Source: CAZGVV01 sp964529155 (GTDB lineage Bacteria > Pseudomonadota > Alphaproteobacteria > Rickettsiales > SXRF01). Taken from it: DNA of 31,462 nt. The notes beneath the pieces were generated by a model. That model searched no databases and was not told the origin of the DNA. It worked only from the letters and a program-made list of their open reading frames with translations. Each line of letters opens with the position of its first letter. The first letter of the stretch is position 1. Position numbers and translations under genes: made by a program. Of the stretch, positions 8,474 to 16,256 are shown one piece after another. Where the stretch lies: contig CAZGVV010000017.1 of NCBI GenBank assembly GCA_964529155.1, forward strand, positions 1 through 31,462, given 5' to 3'.

Positions 8474-9736
8474 TCAACCCACTGCTTTTGAAGAATTTTC
8501 TACCATAGAAGGGGTGTATCTCAGGTATTCCTGAGCCAACCGCTTACTTTCTTCTACGGCGGGCTGATCAAATGGATTCACTTCCAACAATGCCGCTGTA
8601 AAAATAATTTCCAATGTAAAATACATCACCAACGCACCAAAAATACGTTCATCAATAGCGTCAACCTTAAAAACCCGCACCGGACGCTGATGGTGCGCCA
8701 ATGTTTTTATTGTGGCTTGCTGCTGGGCAAATTGCAAATCACCTAATGTTTTATCTGAATGTGGAAGCGTTGGCCCAATGCCTTGGCAATCATATACGAT
8801 CAGCGTATGAAATTTATCGTCTTTTCCATCTAAGAAAAGTTGGAGCTGGCTATGTTGATCTGCCGTTCCTAATGCAGCAAGCGGAGTAGAGCCCTTACCC
8901 TGTTTACCTAAGCTTTCTGCCCAACTTTGGCGCCACCAGCGAGCTAATCCAAACAGGCGCTCACTGTAGGGCATAAGCACGCTGATACCCCGTCCTGCTT
9001 GCATATGCATCATATGCAATGCCGCGCCGTTGGCTGCTTCAGAAAAACCATGTACGGCAACTTCCGCCGCTCCTTGGCGAACTGCCTGAATATCCAGGCC
9101 AACAAACGCTGCAGGAATCAATCCGACAGAGGATAACAAAGAAAAGCGGCCACATAAATTCTCGTCATGATCCCACACGGGGATGTTGTACCGAGCCGCA
9201 AGCTTTCGTAAGGGATTATCCCCAGGCAGCGCAATAGCAACCACGCGCTTTTCTATCTCTTTTATTCCACGCTCTGCCATGGCCTGTAGCAATAACGCGC
9301 CTTGTGCAAAGATTTCCGCTGTTCCGCCGGATTTGCTGGCGAGCAAAAAGCAACACGCATTAAAATCCAGTGTATCAAGCCGCTGAGTAAATAGGTCAGC
9401 ATCTAAATTATCCAGAGTAAGCAGCCTATGCACGTCTCCCACGGGCTGCGTACCATATTTAAGCATCGCCAGGGCATGACCACTCAGCCCAGACCCGCCC
9501 GCACCTACCACGACCAAGCAACGGTAATTATTGCGCCACCGAGTGGTCAATGCCACTATATCAGCAAGATCATCCGTGCGCGTGGCATGATGAAAAATAG
9601 ATGCAGCTTCAGGTGGAGGCGCAGCCCTAAAAGACTTCATCCATTCTACAAGCGCTGCAGAATATGCATGCACTTGCGGTGCTGCCATCATACTATCGGT
9701 GTAATCAACACGGAAAGGGCCGCCACCCAACGTCAT
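8474..9736 (-). CDS. pgi: glucose-6-phosphate isomerase
   Basis: Pgi interconverts glucose 6-phosphate and fructose 6-phosphate. The SIS fold shows VVVGAGGSGLSGHAL (phosphate loop) and LLASKSGGTAE. The family signatures follow: WDHDENLCGRFSLLSSVGL, GTADQHSQLQLFLDG (catalytic His) and, near the C-terminus, NPFDQPAVEESKRLA with the conserved Lys. At about 420 residues it is one of the shorter Pgi forms. The frame is open 22 codons upstream to ATG 9802, but ATG 9736 is preferred: it follows the upstream lipoprotein's stop by 4 bases, has GAGG just before it, and avoids a 62-bp overlap. It is the last gene of the secF-to-pgi run. A dual phosphoglucose/phosphomannose isomerase is possible but less likely given the DQHSQ motif. 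Confidence 0.88.
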   Translation of the reverse strand: MTLGGGPFRVDYTDSMMAAPQVHAYSAALVEWMKSFRAAPPPEAASIFHHATRTDDLADIVALTTRWRNNYRCLVVVGAGGSGLSGHALAMLKYGTQPVGDVHRLLTLDNLDADLFTQRLDTLDFNACCFLLASKSGGTAEIFAQGALLLQAMAERGIKEIEKRVVAIALPGDNPLRKLAARYNIPVWDHDENLCGRFSLLSSVGLIPAAFVGLDIQAVRQGAAEVAVHGFSEAANGAALHMMHMQAGRGISVLMPYSERLFGLARWWRQSWAESLGKQGKGSTPLAALGTADQHSQLQLFLDGKDDKFHTLIVYDCQGIGPTLPHSDKTLGDLQFAQQQATIKTLAHHQRPVRVFKVDAIDERIFGALVMYFTLEIIFTAALLEVNPFDQPAVEESKRLAQEYLRYTPSMVENSSKAVG

Positions 9737-9740
9737 GGCC

Positions 9741-10331
9741 TCAATATCCCAACAGGCGGCGAAGTGGACCGCGATCTTTTTCAGATTCCATTGGCGTCTC
9801 ACCGGTATTAAGAGGCTTTCCGTTCGCCTTATTGGATTTTAAACGCTGCGTTTCGCCAATAGCATCTACCACAGGCTCGTTATTCTTCGGATCACGCAAT
9901 TTCTCGATAATCGATTTTTCCGGGGCTTGCGATGGCGGCGGTGATTCTTGTTGTAAAAGCGTGCGAATGCTTGGGCTTGCATCATCCGCATGGGCATTTT
10001 TTAAAAACTGCGAGTCTGCCACATCCGGAAGCGCACCCGTTTGTACGGGCTGCACTGCAGCATTCGCTGGATTTATGCTTGCCGTATCCCCATTCTCAAG
10101 GAGTGACTGCGCATCTTTACGCGGAGATGCTTCTGCACCCAGCGCATCCGTTTCACTGGCTGAAACAGGGGGCCGCAAATTAAATTCAGGCGGCATGGAA
10201 AGTGGCGGACGGGCAATCACACGAAACTCATCCGGCGCACTGCGGGTTAAGCCGAGTGTATCGCGCACGGAGCCGTTGTCGCAGGCGGCGAGTACAAATA
10301 AAGGGAGCAGTATAAAAATGCGTGTGTTCAT
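9741..10331 (-). CDS. DUF3035 / BamF-family outer-membrane lipoprotein
   Basis: A 196-residue lipoprotein. MNTRIFILLPLFVLAAC is a short type II signal with lipobox LAAC (Cys17). Shortly after it comes PDEFRVIARPPLSMPPEFNLRPP, the pattern of the alphaproteobacterial DUF3035 family, proposed as BamF, an accessory lipoprotein of the BAM complex. The rest is Pro/Ala/Ser-rich and probably disordered, ending in basic RRLLGY. ATG 10331 is chosen because it puts the lipobox in place and overlaps the lspA stop as ATGA; the longer frame from 10385 would run 54 bases into lspA. Following lspA, the signal peptidase that would process it, is the usual place for this family. The BAM role comes from the family, not from the sequence shown here. 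Confidence 0.8.
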   Translation of the reverse strand: MNTRIFILLPLFVLAACDNGSVRDTLGLTRSAPDEFRVIARPPLSMPPEFNLRPPVSASETDALGAEASPRKDAQSLLENGDTASINPANAAVQPVQTGALPDVADSQFLKNAHADDASPSIRTLLQQESPPPSQAPEKSIIEKLRDPKNNEPVVDAIGETQRLKSNKANGKPLNTGETPMESEKDRGPLRRLLGY

Positions 10332-10795
10332 GATGTTCTTTTCACAAGCATACTCTCCACACACAAAAGCGCAACCCCGATGCAAATGGCGCTGTCAGCA
10401 ATATTAAAGGCAGGCCAATAATAAGGCCCGGCATGGAAAGACAGGAAATCTGCAACCGCACCAAAACGCAACCGATCAATCACATTACCGATTGCGCCGC
10501 CAATCACCAAACCAATCCCGCATGCCGTAAGACGGCTGGATACCTGATTTAACCACCGCACTAAAAACCCAATAATAATCAAGGCAACTGCAATAAATAA
10601 CCACCGCGTGGCTCCCTGTTGACCTAGCATGCCAAAACTCATGCCGCGGTTCCAGACCATAACCATATCAAAGAAGGGCGTTACATAATACGGTGTGGAT
10701 TGCTCTGCCATATGAGCTATTACTACATATTTAGACACTTGATCTACCAGCAGAATCATCAGAGCAGTTAGTGAGGCTATGATGCTGGTTTTCAT
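10328..10795 (-). CDS. lspA: lipoprotein signal peptidase (signal peptidase II)
   Basis: LspA is the inner-membrane aspartic protease that cuts prolipoprotein signal peptides before the lipidated Cys. The 155-residue protein has four hydrophobic helices. It carries both family blocks: GGAIGNVIDRLRFGAVADFLSF with the first catalytic Asp (VADF), and WPAFNIADSAICIG with the second (NIADS). VWNRGMSFGMLG corresponds to the conserved NxGxAFG region. ATG 10795 is preferred because it overlaps the ribF stop as ATGA; the ORF extends 8 codons further to ATG 10819. Its downstream neighbour is a lipoprotein substrate candidate, again with an ATGA overlap. Confidence 0.95.
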   Translation of the reverse strand: MKTSIIASLTALMILLVDQVSKYVVIAHMAEQSTPYYVTPFFDMVMVWNRGMSFGMLGQQGATRWLFIAVALIIIGFLVRWLNQVSSRLTACGIGLVIGGAIGNVIDRLRFGAVADFLSFHAGPYYWPAFNIADSAICIGVALLCVESMLVKRTS

Positions 10796-11718
10796 GCAAT
10801 TCCCCGCGCTTGCATGCAATCTTGAGCAATTTGCATTTTCAATATGTCCACACTTTCAAATGTCCGCTCTTCGCGCATATAGGTTTTCATCTGCACACGC
10901 AACCGCTGACCATAGAGATCGGCATTGGTATCAAAGCAATGCACCTCAAGCAGCGGCATAATACCGCCGTCTACTGTTGGGCGCGTACCTAAATTAGCAA
11001 CACCCGGGGTAATACGGCCATCTGGCAATGTAACACGTGCCGCATAGACACCGTACGCAGGCTTGAAAATGTGCTCGACTCCAATATTTGCCGTGGGGAA
11101 TCCTAATTGCCTGCCCCTGGCATCACCATGTCGCACATGCCCTTCAATCACATAAGGGCGCGTGAGCAAGCCGGAGGCATCCTGTATATTACCCTGACTT
11201 AGCGCTTCGCGAATACGCGTAGACGAACATGGAATATGCCCGGCATCCAGCAATGGCTCTATACGTGTATAGCCAAAACCCAGTTTGCGGGCGCGTAGAC
11301 TTAATAATTCTGCATCCCCCCCTCGTCCTCGGCCAAAAGCAAAATGCCCACCCGTTACGACGTGGCGAACCCCTAATTGTGTTGCAAGCACTTCGCTTAA
11401 AAATGTTTCGGCGTCCATGTGTGCGAAAGCGCTGTTGAAGCGCAGCGCGTAAACGATTTCTACCCCGGCAGCTGATAATAATTGCAGCTTGGTACGCATG
11501 GGATAAATGGCAAGGGGGACGTGCAGCGGATCAAAAAATTGGCGCGGATGCGGCGCGAAAGTAAGTACAGCAAGCTTTGCTCCCATTACTCCCGCAAGGC
11601 GTTTAGCTTCCGCCACCACGGCTTGGTGTCCGGCATGAAATCCATCAAAATTACCCAATGCAACCACTGCACGTTTTGCAGATTCAGGGCAGTTTTGATA
11701 GTCACGAAACAGTTGCAT
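10792..11718 (-). CDS. ribF: bifunctional riboflavin kinase / FAD synthetase
   Basis: RibF phosphorylates riboflavin to FMN and adenylates it to FAD. In the 308-residue protein the N-terminal nucleotidyltransferase domain shows VVALGNFDGFHAGHQAVVAEA (HxGH-like) and CSSTRIREALSQGNI (ISSTxIR motif). The C-terminal kinase domain shows GHVRHGDARGRQLGFPTANI and, further on, VYAARVTLPDGRITPGVANLGTRPT and LEVHCFD. It starts at ATG 11718, sharing one base with the maoC stop (TAATG), and ends in an ATGA overlap with lspA. A ribF-lspA neighbourhood is common in proteobacteria, often with ileS between them; ileS is absent here. Confidence 0.95.
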   Translation of the reverse strand: MQLFRDYQNCPESAKRAVVALGNFDGFHAGHQAVVAEAKRLAGVMGAKLAVLTFAPHPRQFFDPLHVPLAIYPMRTKLQLLSAAGVEIVYALRFNSAFAHMDAETFLSEVLATQLGVRHVVTGGHFAFGRGRGGDAELLSLRARKLGFGYTRIEPLLDAGHIPCSSTRIREALSQGNIQDASGLLTRPYVIEGHVRHGDARGRQLGFPTANIGVEHIFKPAYGVYAARVTLPDGRITPGVANLGTRPTVDGGIMPLLEVHCFDTNADLYGQRLRVQMKTYMREERTFESVDILKMQIAQDCMQARGIA

Positions 11719-12170
11719 TAGGAGTGTGAAGAATGTTTTGAAGGTACTTTTATCAGCGCTTCGCCGTCTACTACCACCTTATCGCCCACGTAGCATTTAG
11801 TGTCGAGCAATACGCGGGTTTTTTCTGGAAAAAGCTCTTTAATAGTACACGTTGCGTAGACGGTTTCGCCTACATGAACGGGGGCTAGAAACTTCAAAGT
11901 CTGACTCATGTAAATACACCCCGGCCCGGGCAATTTGGTACCGATGACAGCGGAGATTAAGCTTGCGGTTAGCATACCAAATACAATCGTTTCACCAAAG
12001 GGGGTGGATTTTGCATATTCTTCATTCAAGTGCATGGGATTGGTATCACCAGAAACACCAGAAAAATTACGCATATCCGTATCAGTTATCGTCCTGCTGA
12101 ATGTGGCTTGCATACCTACGCTTAAGTCTTCGAAGAAAAACCCTTCCAGGCCGGGATGCTTCATATTCAT
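11718..12170 (-). CDS. MaoC-like (R)-specific enoyl-CoA hydratase
   Basis: The 150-residue hot-dog-fold protein probably hydrates trans-2-enoyl-CoA to (R)-3-hydroxyacyl-CoA, as PhaJ does. The hydratase-2 motif is visible as FSGVSGDTNPMHLNEEYA, with the catalytic Asp42 and His47 pair, followed by TPFGETIVFGMLTASLISAVIGTKLPGPG, the usual continuation in this family. Its start at 12170 overlaps the secF stop as ATGA, so it is translated as part of the secF operon. A second ATG lies two codons in. The physiological substrate is not evident; fatty-acid turnover, polyhydroxyalkanoate supply or a phospholipid-related role are all open. Confidence 0.82.
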   Translation of the reverse strand: MNMKHPGLEGFFFEDLSVGMQATFSRTITDTDMRNFSGVSGDTNPMHLNEEYAKSTPFGETIVFGMLTASLISAVIGTKLPGPGCIYMSQTLKFLAPVHVGETVYATCTIKELFPEKTRVLLDTKCYVGDKVVVDGEALIKVPSKHSSHS

Positions 12171-13105
12171 GCTCTCGCCGCGTTTTTTATTTTTTTGTCT
12201 TCATCCACATCCGCAAAAGGCCGAATGTGCAAATAGATCAGCGCAGGCGCAGAAATATAAATCGAGGAATAGGTGCCAATGACAACACCAAACACCATGG
12301 CCCAGGAGAAACCACGAATCACTTCCCCGCCCCATAGTGCTAACGCCAGCGATGCGAGTAATGTGGTGGAGGCCGTCAATATCGTACGTGAAAGCGTTTC
12401 ATTAATGCTCAGATTCAATAATTCATTGACCGGCATTTTTTTAAAGCGCCGCATATTTTCACGTATGCGATCATAAATCACCACCGAGTCATTAATAGAA
12501 TACCCCACTATGGTCATCACCGCGGCGATTGCCGTCAAGCCGAATTCAAAACGAGTAACGGCAAAAAAGCCAATAATCATTATGGTGTCATGTACCAATG
12601 CCAGAATTGCACCCAGTCCATATTGCCATTCAAACCGGAACCACACATACAACATGATGGACGCAAATGAGAGCAACACGGCCAACGCGCCATTTTGAAG
12701 TAATTCAGCCCCCACGCTCGGCCCAACGTAATCAATCCGGCGATATTCGGCCTGGGGCACAGGAACAGCGAGTAATGTTTTGACTTTTGCCACTACCACC
12801 GCTTGATCGGCATTGGTTGCCGCTTGAATACGCAACAATACATCGCTTGGGTCACCGAAATTCTGCAGCGTTACTTCGCCTAAGTCCTGGCCCTCTAGCG
12901 CACCGCGCATGGCGCCGAGATCCGCAGGGCCCGGCGTACGAATTTCCATCATGATGCCGCCGGTAAAATCAATACCCCAATTCAATCCCTGCGTGGCAAC
13001 CAAGCCAAGCGATAATACTGTCAAGGCAATAGACAGGACAAAGCCTATCCAGCGCTTGCCCATGAAATCAAAATGCGTCTTGTCAGGAAATAAACGAATG
13101 CCCAT
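12167..13105 (-). CDS. secF: protein translocase subunit SecF
   Basis: SecF, with SecD, uses the proton motive force to pull proteins across the inner membrane after SecYEG-SecA transport. The 312-residue protein has the expected first helix, the periplasmic GLNWGIDFTGGIMMEIR motif, and five further helices, including VMTIVGYSINDSVVIYDRIRENMR and NETLSRTILTASTTLLASLAL, both characteristic. The start MGIRLFPDKTHFDFMGKR resembles alphaproteobacterial SecF N-termini. No secD lies upstream; ndk occupies that side. The gene heads a run of overlapping genes (maoC, ribF, lspA, bamF-like, pgi). No Shine-Dalgarno is seen before ATG 13105. Confidence 0.95.
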   Translation of the reverse strand: MGIRLFPDKTHFDFMGKRWIGFVLSIALTVLSLGLVATQGLNWGIDFTGGIMMEIRTPGPADLGAMRGALEGQDLGEVTLQNFGDPSDVLLRIQAATNADQAVVVAKVKTLLAVPVPQAEYRRIDYVGPSVGAELLQNGALAVLLSFASIMLYVWFRFEWQYGLGAILALVHDTIMIIGFFAVTRFEFGLTAIAAVMTIVGYSINDSVVIYDRIRENMRRFKKMPVNELLNLSINETLSRTILTASTTLLASLALALWGGEVIRGFSWAMVFGVVIGTYSSIYISAPALIYLHIRPFADVDEDKKIKNAARA

Positions 13106-13112
13106 ACGCGTC

Positions 13113-13142
13113 TATATAGCGTGCTATGACGGGAAATGGCAA
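13113..13142 (-). promoter_or_regulatory. predicted promoter for the secF operon
   Basis: On the minus strand TTGCCA (13137-13142) is followed after 18 bases by TATATA (13113-13118). Transcription from it would begin at about 13106, almost on the secF ATG (13103-13105), which lacks a ribosome site. A leaderless message is possible; alternatively secF is read from ndk. Confidence 0.4.
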
Positions 13143-13155
13143 GTGTTCTAGGATA

Positions 13156-13575
13156 TTATCCTACAATCTCACAATCACTGAAAAAGAACCGGATCTCTTG
13201 CGCGGCATTTTCAGCAGAGTCCGAGCCGTGTACCGTATTGCGCTCAATCGATTCGCCAAATAATTTGCGCACGGTGCCCTCTGCCGCATTAGCAGGATTA
13301 GTAGCCCCCATAATTTCACGGTTACGGCTAACGGCGTTGTCGCCTTCCAGCACTTGTACAACCACCGGCGCGGATACCATGTATTCCACTAATTCGCCGA
13401 AAAATGGCCGCTCTTTATGAACAGCATAAAATTGCCCGGCCTGCAGACGTGACAAACGCAAGCGCTTCTGGGCCACGATACGCAGACCTTTTTCCTCAAA
13501 TACGGCGTTGATTTTCCCGGTAAGATTACGGGCGGTAGCATCAGGCTTTAGAATGGAGAGTGTGCGTTCGGTCAT
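13156..13575 (-). CDS. ndk: nucleoside-diphosphate kinase
   Basis: Ndk moves the gamma phosphate of ATP onto NDPs through a phosphohistidine. The 139-residue protein is of normal length and starts MTERTLSILKPDAT. The active-site His116 lies in RNTVHGSDSAENA; KERPFFGELVEYM and MGATNPANAAEGTVR are also conserved. ATG 13575 is chosen because AGAGG lies just upstream and the family's N-terminus begins there, although the frame is open to 13662. It lies 50 bp upstream of secF on the same strand, with no clear terminator between them. Confidence 0.96.
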   Translation of the reverse strand: MTERTLSILKPDATARNLTGKINAVFEEKGLRIVAQKRLRLSRLQAGQFYAVHKERPFFGELVEYMVSAPVVVQVLEGDNAVSRNREIMGATNPANAAEGTVRKLFGESIERNTVHGSDSAENAAQEIRFFFSDCEIVG

Positions 13576-13611
13576 GGGAGCCTCTTTGTAAAATGCGATG
13601 AAAGTTGCCGC

Positions 13612-13640
13612 CTTATAATCGTCAACTACCTGAGGCGCAA
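13612..13640 (-). promoter_or_regulatory. predicted ndk promoter
   Basis: On the minus strand TTGCGC (13635-13640), a 17-base spacer and TATAAG (13612-13617) would give a leader of about 30 bases before ATG 13575. The same place also reads TATAAT on the plus strand (13614-13619), but without a -35 for the divergent OmpA-domain gene. Confidence 0.45.
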
Positions 13641-13725
13641 TAAAATAATTTATCGTCGCCATAAAGCACTATACAAGCGCAATCCTGATCGCTATGCTTC
13701 GGCAACTACACGTGGTGGGAAAACT

Positions 13726-14610
13726 ATGCGGCTCCTACAATCCATTGTAATGCTAGGCTGTATGGCGCTCACTAGCGCCTGTTCCACTTATAGCATCCAG
13801 GAATTACGCCAGACACCGCCCAAAGGCACTGCGTTTCAGGCAGCGCTCGCCATGGAGTATCTGCGGTTTTCGGAAGATGAAGCGCGCAATGTTGACTGGG
13901 CCGCCGCCGGATATTTTTCGCAAAAAGGCTTATCAGCGACTTATGGCGAAGATATTGCTCCTGAGCAGATTGACGACTGGTCAATCCCTGACGCAGACCG
14001 AAAAACACTGGAAGAAGCACATACTGCGTTATTGGCTGCGCTTACACCGGAACAAAAAACAGAGCACCCTGAAATCCTTGCCCATGCCCAGCTTTCTTAC
14101 GATTGCTGGTTAAAGGCATTGGACGGCGACTGGAATGAACCCCGCGTTGCTGAATGCCGGGAGGGTTTTTCTGATTCAATGAAAGCGCTGGCTTCTGCCG
14201 AAGAACAACAGCTAGTAGCACCAACCGATGCCCCGCCTACCGGTGAAGCTGCGGCGCATGCGGTACAGGCTGCGTATCTCATCTTTTTTGGCAATAACCA
14301 GTCTCAGCTGGATGATCCAGGCAAACAGATCGTCGATGCGATCGTAGCGGATTTACTTAAGGATCAGCCGGATGCCCATTATACCATCATGCTTAATGGG
14401 CATACCGATACTACAGGAGAAGGGCGCTATAACTTCACCCTTTCCAATCACCGCGCCGAACAGGTGAAGAAGCTCCTGATTCAGAAAGGAATTCCAGAAA
14501 AATCTATTCGCACTTATGGATTTGGCGAAACCGATCCGCGAATTCCTACACCCGATAACACGCCTGAGCCCGGTAACCGCAGGGTCGAAATCTTTCTGGG
14601 CGGGCTTTAG
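13726..14610 (+). CDS. OmpA-domain (Pal-like) outer-membrane lipoprotein
   Basis: A 294-residue lipoprotein: MRLLQSIVMLGCMALTSAC ends in a lipobox with Cys19. About 165 residues of unrecognised, acidic, helix-prone sequence follow. The OmpA C-terminal peptidoglycan-binding domain begins near residue 185: YLIFFGNNQSQL, then LNGHTDTTGEGRYNFTLSNHRAEQVKKLL (the conserved HTD...N..LS..RA pattern) and YGFGETDPRIPT...NRRVEIFL. It therefore should tether the outer membrane to peptidoglycan. It is nearly twice as long as Pal, so it is probably not Pal itself, and the tol genes are absent. It is divergent from ndk. Confidence 0.85.
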   Translation: MRLLQSIVMLGCMALTSACSTYSIQELRQTPPKGTAFQAALAMEYLRFSEDEARNVDWAAAGYFSQKGLSATYGEDIAPEQIDDWSIPDADRKTLEEAHTALLAALTPEQKTEHPEILAHAQLSYDCWLKALDGDWNEPRVAECREGFSDSMKALASAEEQQLVAPTDAPPTGEAAAHAVQAAYLIFFGNNQSQLDDPGKQIVDAIVADLLKDQPDAHYTIMLNGHTDTTGEGRYNFTLSNHRAEQVKKLLIQKGIPEKSIRTYGFGETDPRIPTPDNTPEPGNRRVEIFLGGL

Positions 14611-14648
14611 CACCGTAAAATTTTCACTGCGCTAAACACCAGGCACTT

Positions 14649-15083
14649 TTAGTACCATGAAAGTTCACATAATTCCAAGCGACTATATGCAGCATGGGCA
14701 GCAGGAGATAGGGTAATATCATTAGCAGGTGCAGTGATGATAAATAAAGCGTCATTAAGCGCCTCCATTACATAGTTATTAAGTCCTAACACCTCCACGG
14801 CATGCATCGCCTGAACGCCAGGAATGGTAATACTATGCTCCCATTGCCCCTTCCTATCATCATGCTCATCACGCGACCAGGTGCGTACACGTGTTGCTTT
14901 AACACCTTCTTTCTTCAATTTATTTAAAATACGCTCGGAAAATCCATCTAAAATCGCCATTTTATCCTTGTCATTTGTGCCTATTTCTAACCGCAGATAA
15001 TCGCCATTCACTATAGCAAATACAACGTGTTGTATTTTAAAAGAACTATCCATTTTAAACGGATTGCGGATCCTGATAGCCAT
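14649..15083 (-). CDS. unrecognised 144-residue protein
   Basis: I do not recognise this protein. It has no signal peptide or membrane helix. The N-terminal half looks like alternating strands (FKIQHVVFAIVNGDYLRLEIG), then a basic helix (FSERILNKLKKEG), then RVRTWSRDEHDDRKGQWEHSITIPG. The C-terminal part is Ala/Leu-rich (HAVEVLGLNNYVMEALNDALFI). It stands alone, is convergent with the OmpA-domain gene, divergent from rpsB, and has an AT-rich upstream region with its own good promoter. AT-rich flanks and isolation hint at later acquisition. ATG 15083 is assumed; ATG 15053 is an alternative. Confidence 0.7.
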   Translation of the reverse strand: MAIRIRNPFKMDSSFKIQHVVFAIVNGDYLRLEIGTNDKDKMAILDGFSERILNKLKKEGVKATRVRTWSRDEHDDRKGQWEHSITIPGVQAMHAVEVLGLNNYVMEALNDALFIITAPANDITLSPAAHAAYSRLELCELSWY

Positions 15084-15130
15084 ATAATGCCCTTTTTTTA
15101 AATTAATGTTTTTACTGGCCTGATGTAGTT

Positions 15131-15160
15131 AATATTGGCATTTATTAACTTAAATGTCAA
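15131..15160 (-). promoter_or_regulatory. predicted promoter for the 144-residue gene
   Basis: On the minus strand a perfect TTGACA (15155-15160) is followed after 18 bases by AATATT (15131-15136). The leader to ATG 15083 would be about 40 bases. Confidence 0.5.
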
Positions 15161-15364
15161 TCTTATTTGATTAATATTTTAACCTTATTTAATTCAAGCA
15201 CCGCTGATATGCCTATTTTAATCCTTGCAACAGGCTGTTAACAGGTGTAGGTACATTCTCCCCGCAATCCCGCGGGAATCCACACATTATGCTATTTCCG
15301 GTGTTTAGCATCGCTAGACCGAGTGCATAATGGAGGTTTAACCGGAAACGATAAGGAATTAGAC
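15161..15364 (+). promoter_or_regulatory. rpsB upstream/leader region
   Basis: This is AT-rich to about 15225 and should hold the promoter and leader of rpsB, but I cannot name a convincing -35/-10 pair. It contains a perfect palindrome TCCCGCGGGA (15268-15277). An AAGGAA ribosome site (15353-15358) precedes the rpsB ATG. A structured leader for autoregulation by S2 is plausible but not shown. Confidence 0.4.
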
Positions 15365-16255
15365 ATGTCTGCAGTCCCTAATTTTACTATGCGTCAGCTC
15401 ATTGAAGCAGGCGTACATTTCGGCCATAAAACAAAACGCTGGAATCCGCGCATGGCGCCGTACCTCTTTGGGGTGCGTAACGACATTCATATTATTGACC
15501 TTGGGAAAACCGTTCCTTTGCTGCATCAGGCACTGGATGCCGTACGCAAAGTGGCAGAGAATAATGGTCGCGTGCTATTCGTTGGCACAAAACGCCAGGC
15601 CGCTGAAGGCGTTGCGGAAGCCGCGAAACGCTGTGGTCAGTATTATATCAACCAACGCTGGCTCGGTGGACTGCTCACCAATTGGAATACAATTCAAAAC
15701 TCCATCAAAACGCTGAAAAAACTGGAAGAGCAGCTTGCGCAGCCTGAAAGTGGTTTCACGAAAAAAGAACAGCTCTCCATGACGCGTGACCGTGATAAGC
15801 TGGAATCATCGCTCGGCGGCATCAAAAACATGGGTGGGCGCCCGGATTTGCTGTTTATTATCGACATCACCAAAGAAGATCTGGCCGTAAAAGAAGCACA
15901 GAAATTGGGTATTCCCATCGTTGCGATCATTGATAGCAACGCTTCACCTGCTGATATTACTTATCCCATTCCTGGAAATGATGATTCAACACGCGCCATT
16001 CAGCTCTATTGCGAACTGATTACCGGGGCCGTGCTTGCTGGTGTGCAACAGAGCATGATCGCATCTCCACAGGACAAGGAAATGGATCCGATGACGGAAG
16101 AAATGCAGGCATTGGCTGAGCATAAGCCGGATGAAGCCGATACCGGCCGCCGTTCTGGGCGCAATGCACGCGGTGGCGCTGCTGCGAAAAAAGCACCGGT
16201 CGTGCAGGTAAAGAAAACCGTTGGCAAATCCAAAAAAGACGAAAGCGAGGAATAA
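15365..16255 (+). CDS. rpsB: 30S ribosomal protein S2
   Basis: S2 binds late to the small ribosomal subunit and is needed for S1 attachment. The 296 residues begin MSAVPNFTMRQLIEAGVHFG, followed by HKTKRWNPRMAPYLFG and IHIIDLGKTVPLL, then FVGTKRQA, YYINQRWLGGLLTNW and GRPDLLFIID, all conserved. The frame is open 14 codons further upstream, but ATG 15365 matches the family start and has AAGGAA before it. The C-terminal 60 residues form a basic, Ala/Lys-rich tail (RRSGRNARGGAAAKKAPVVQ), longer than in E. coli and common in alphaproteobacteria. tsf follows after one base, the near-universal order. Confidence 0.98.
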   Translation: MSAVPNFTMRQLIEAGVHFGHKTKRWNPRMAPYLFGVRNDIHIIDLGKTVPLLHQALDAVRKVAENNGRVLFVGTKRQAAEGVAEAAKRCGQYYINQRWLGGLLTNWNTIQNSIKTLKKLEEQLAQPESGFTKKEQLSMTRDRDKLESSLGGIKNMGGRPDLLFIIDITKEDLAVKEAQKLGIPIVAIIDSNASPADITYPIPGNDDSTRAIQLYCELITGAVLAGVQQSMIASPQDKEMDPMTEEMQALAEHKPDEADTGRRSGRNARGGAAAKKAPVVQVKKTVGKSKKDESEE

Positions 16256-16256
16256 T

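Noticed and set aside
9664..10407. Open frame of 247 codons on the plus strand
   Set aside because: It is antisense to the DUF3035-type lipoprotein and the ends of pgi and lspA, all of which have clear motifs; its own content is unlike a real protein.
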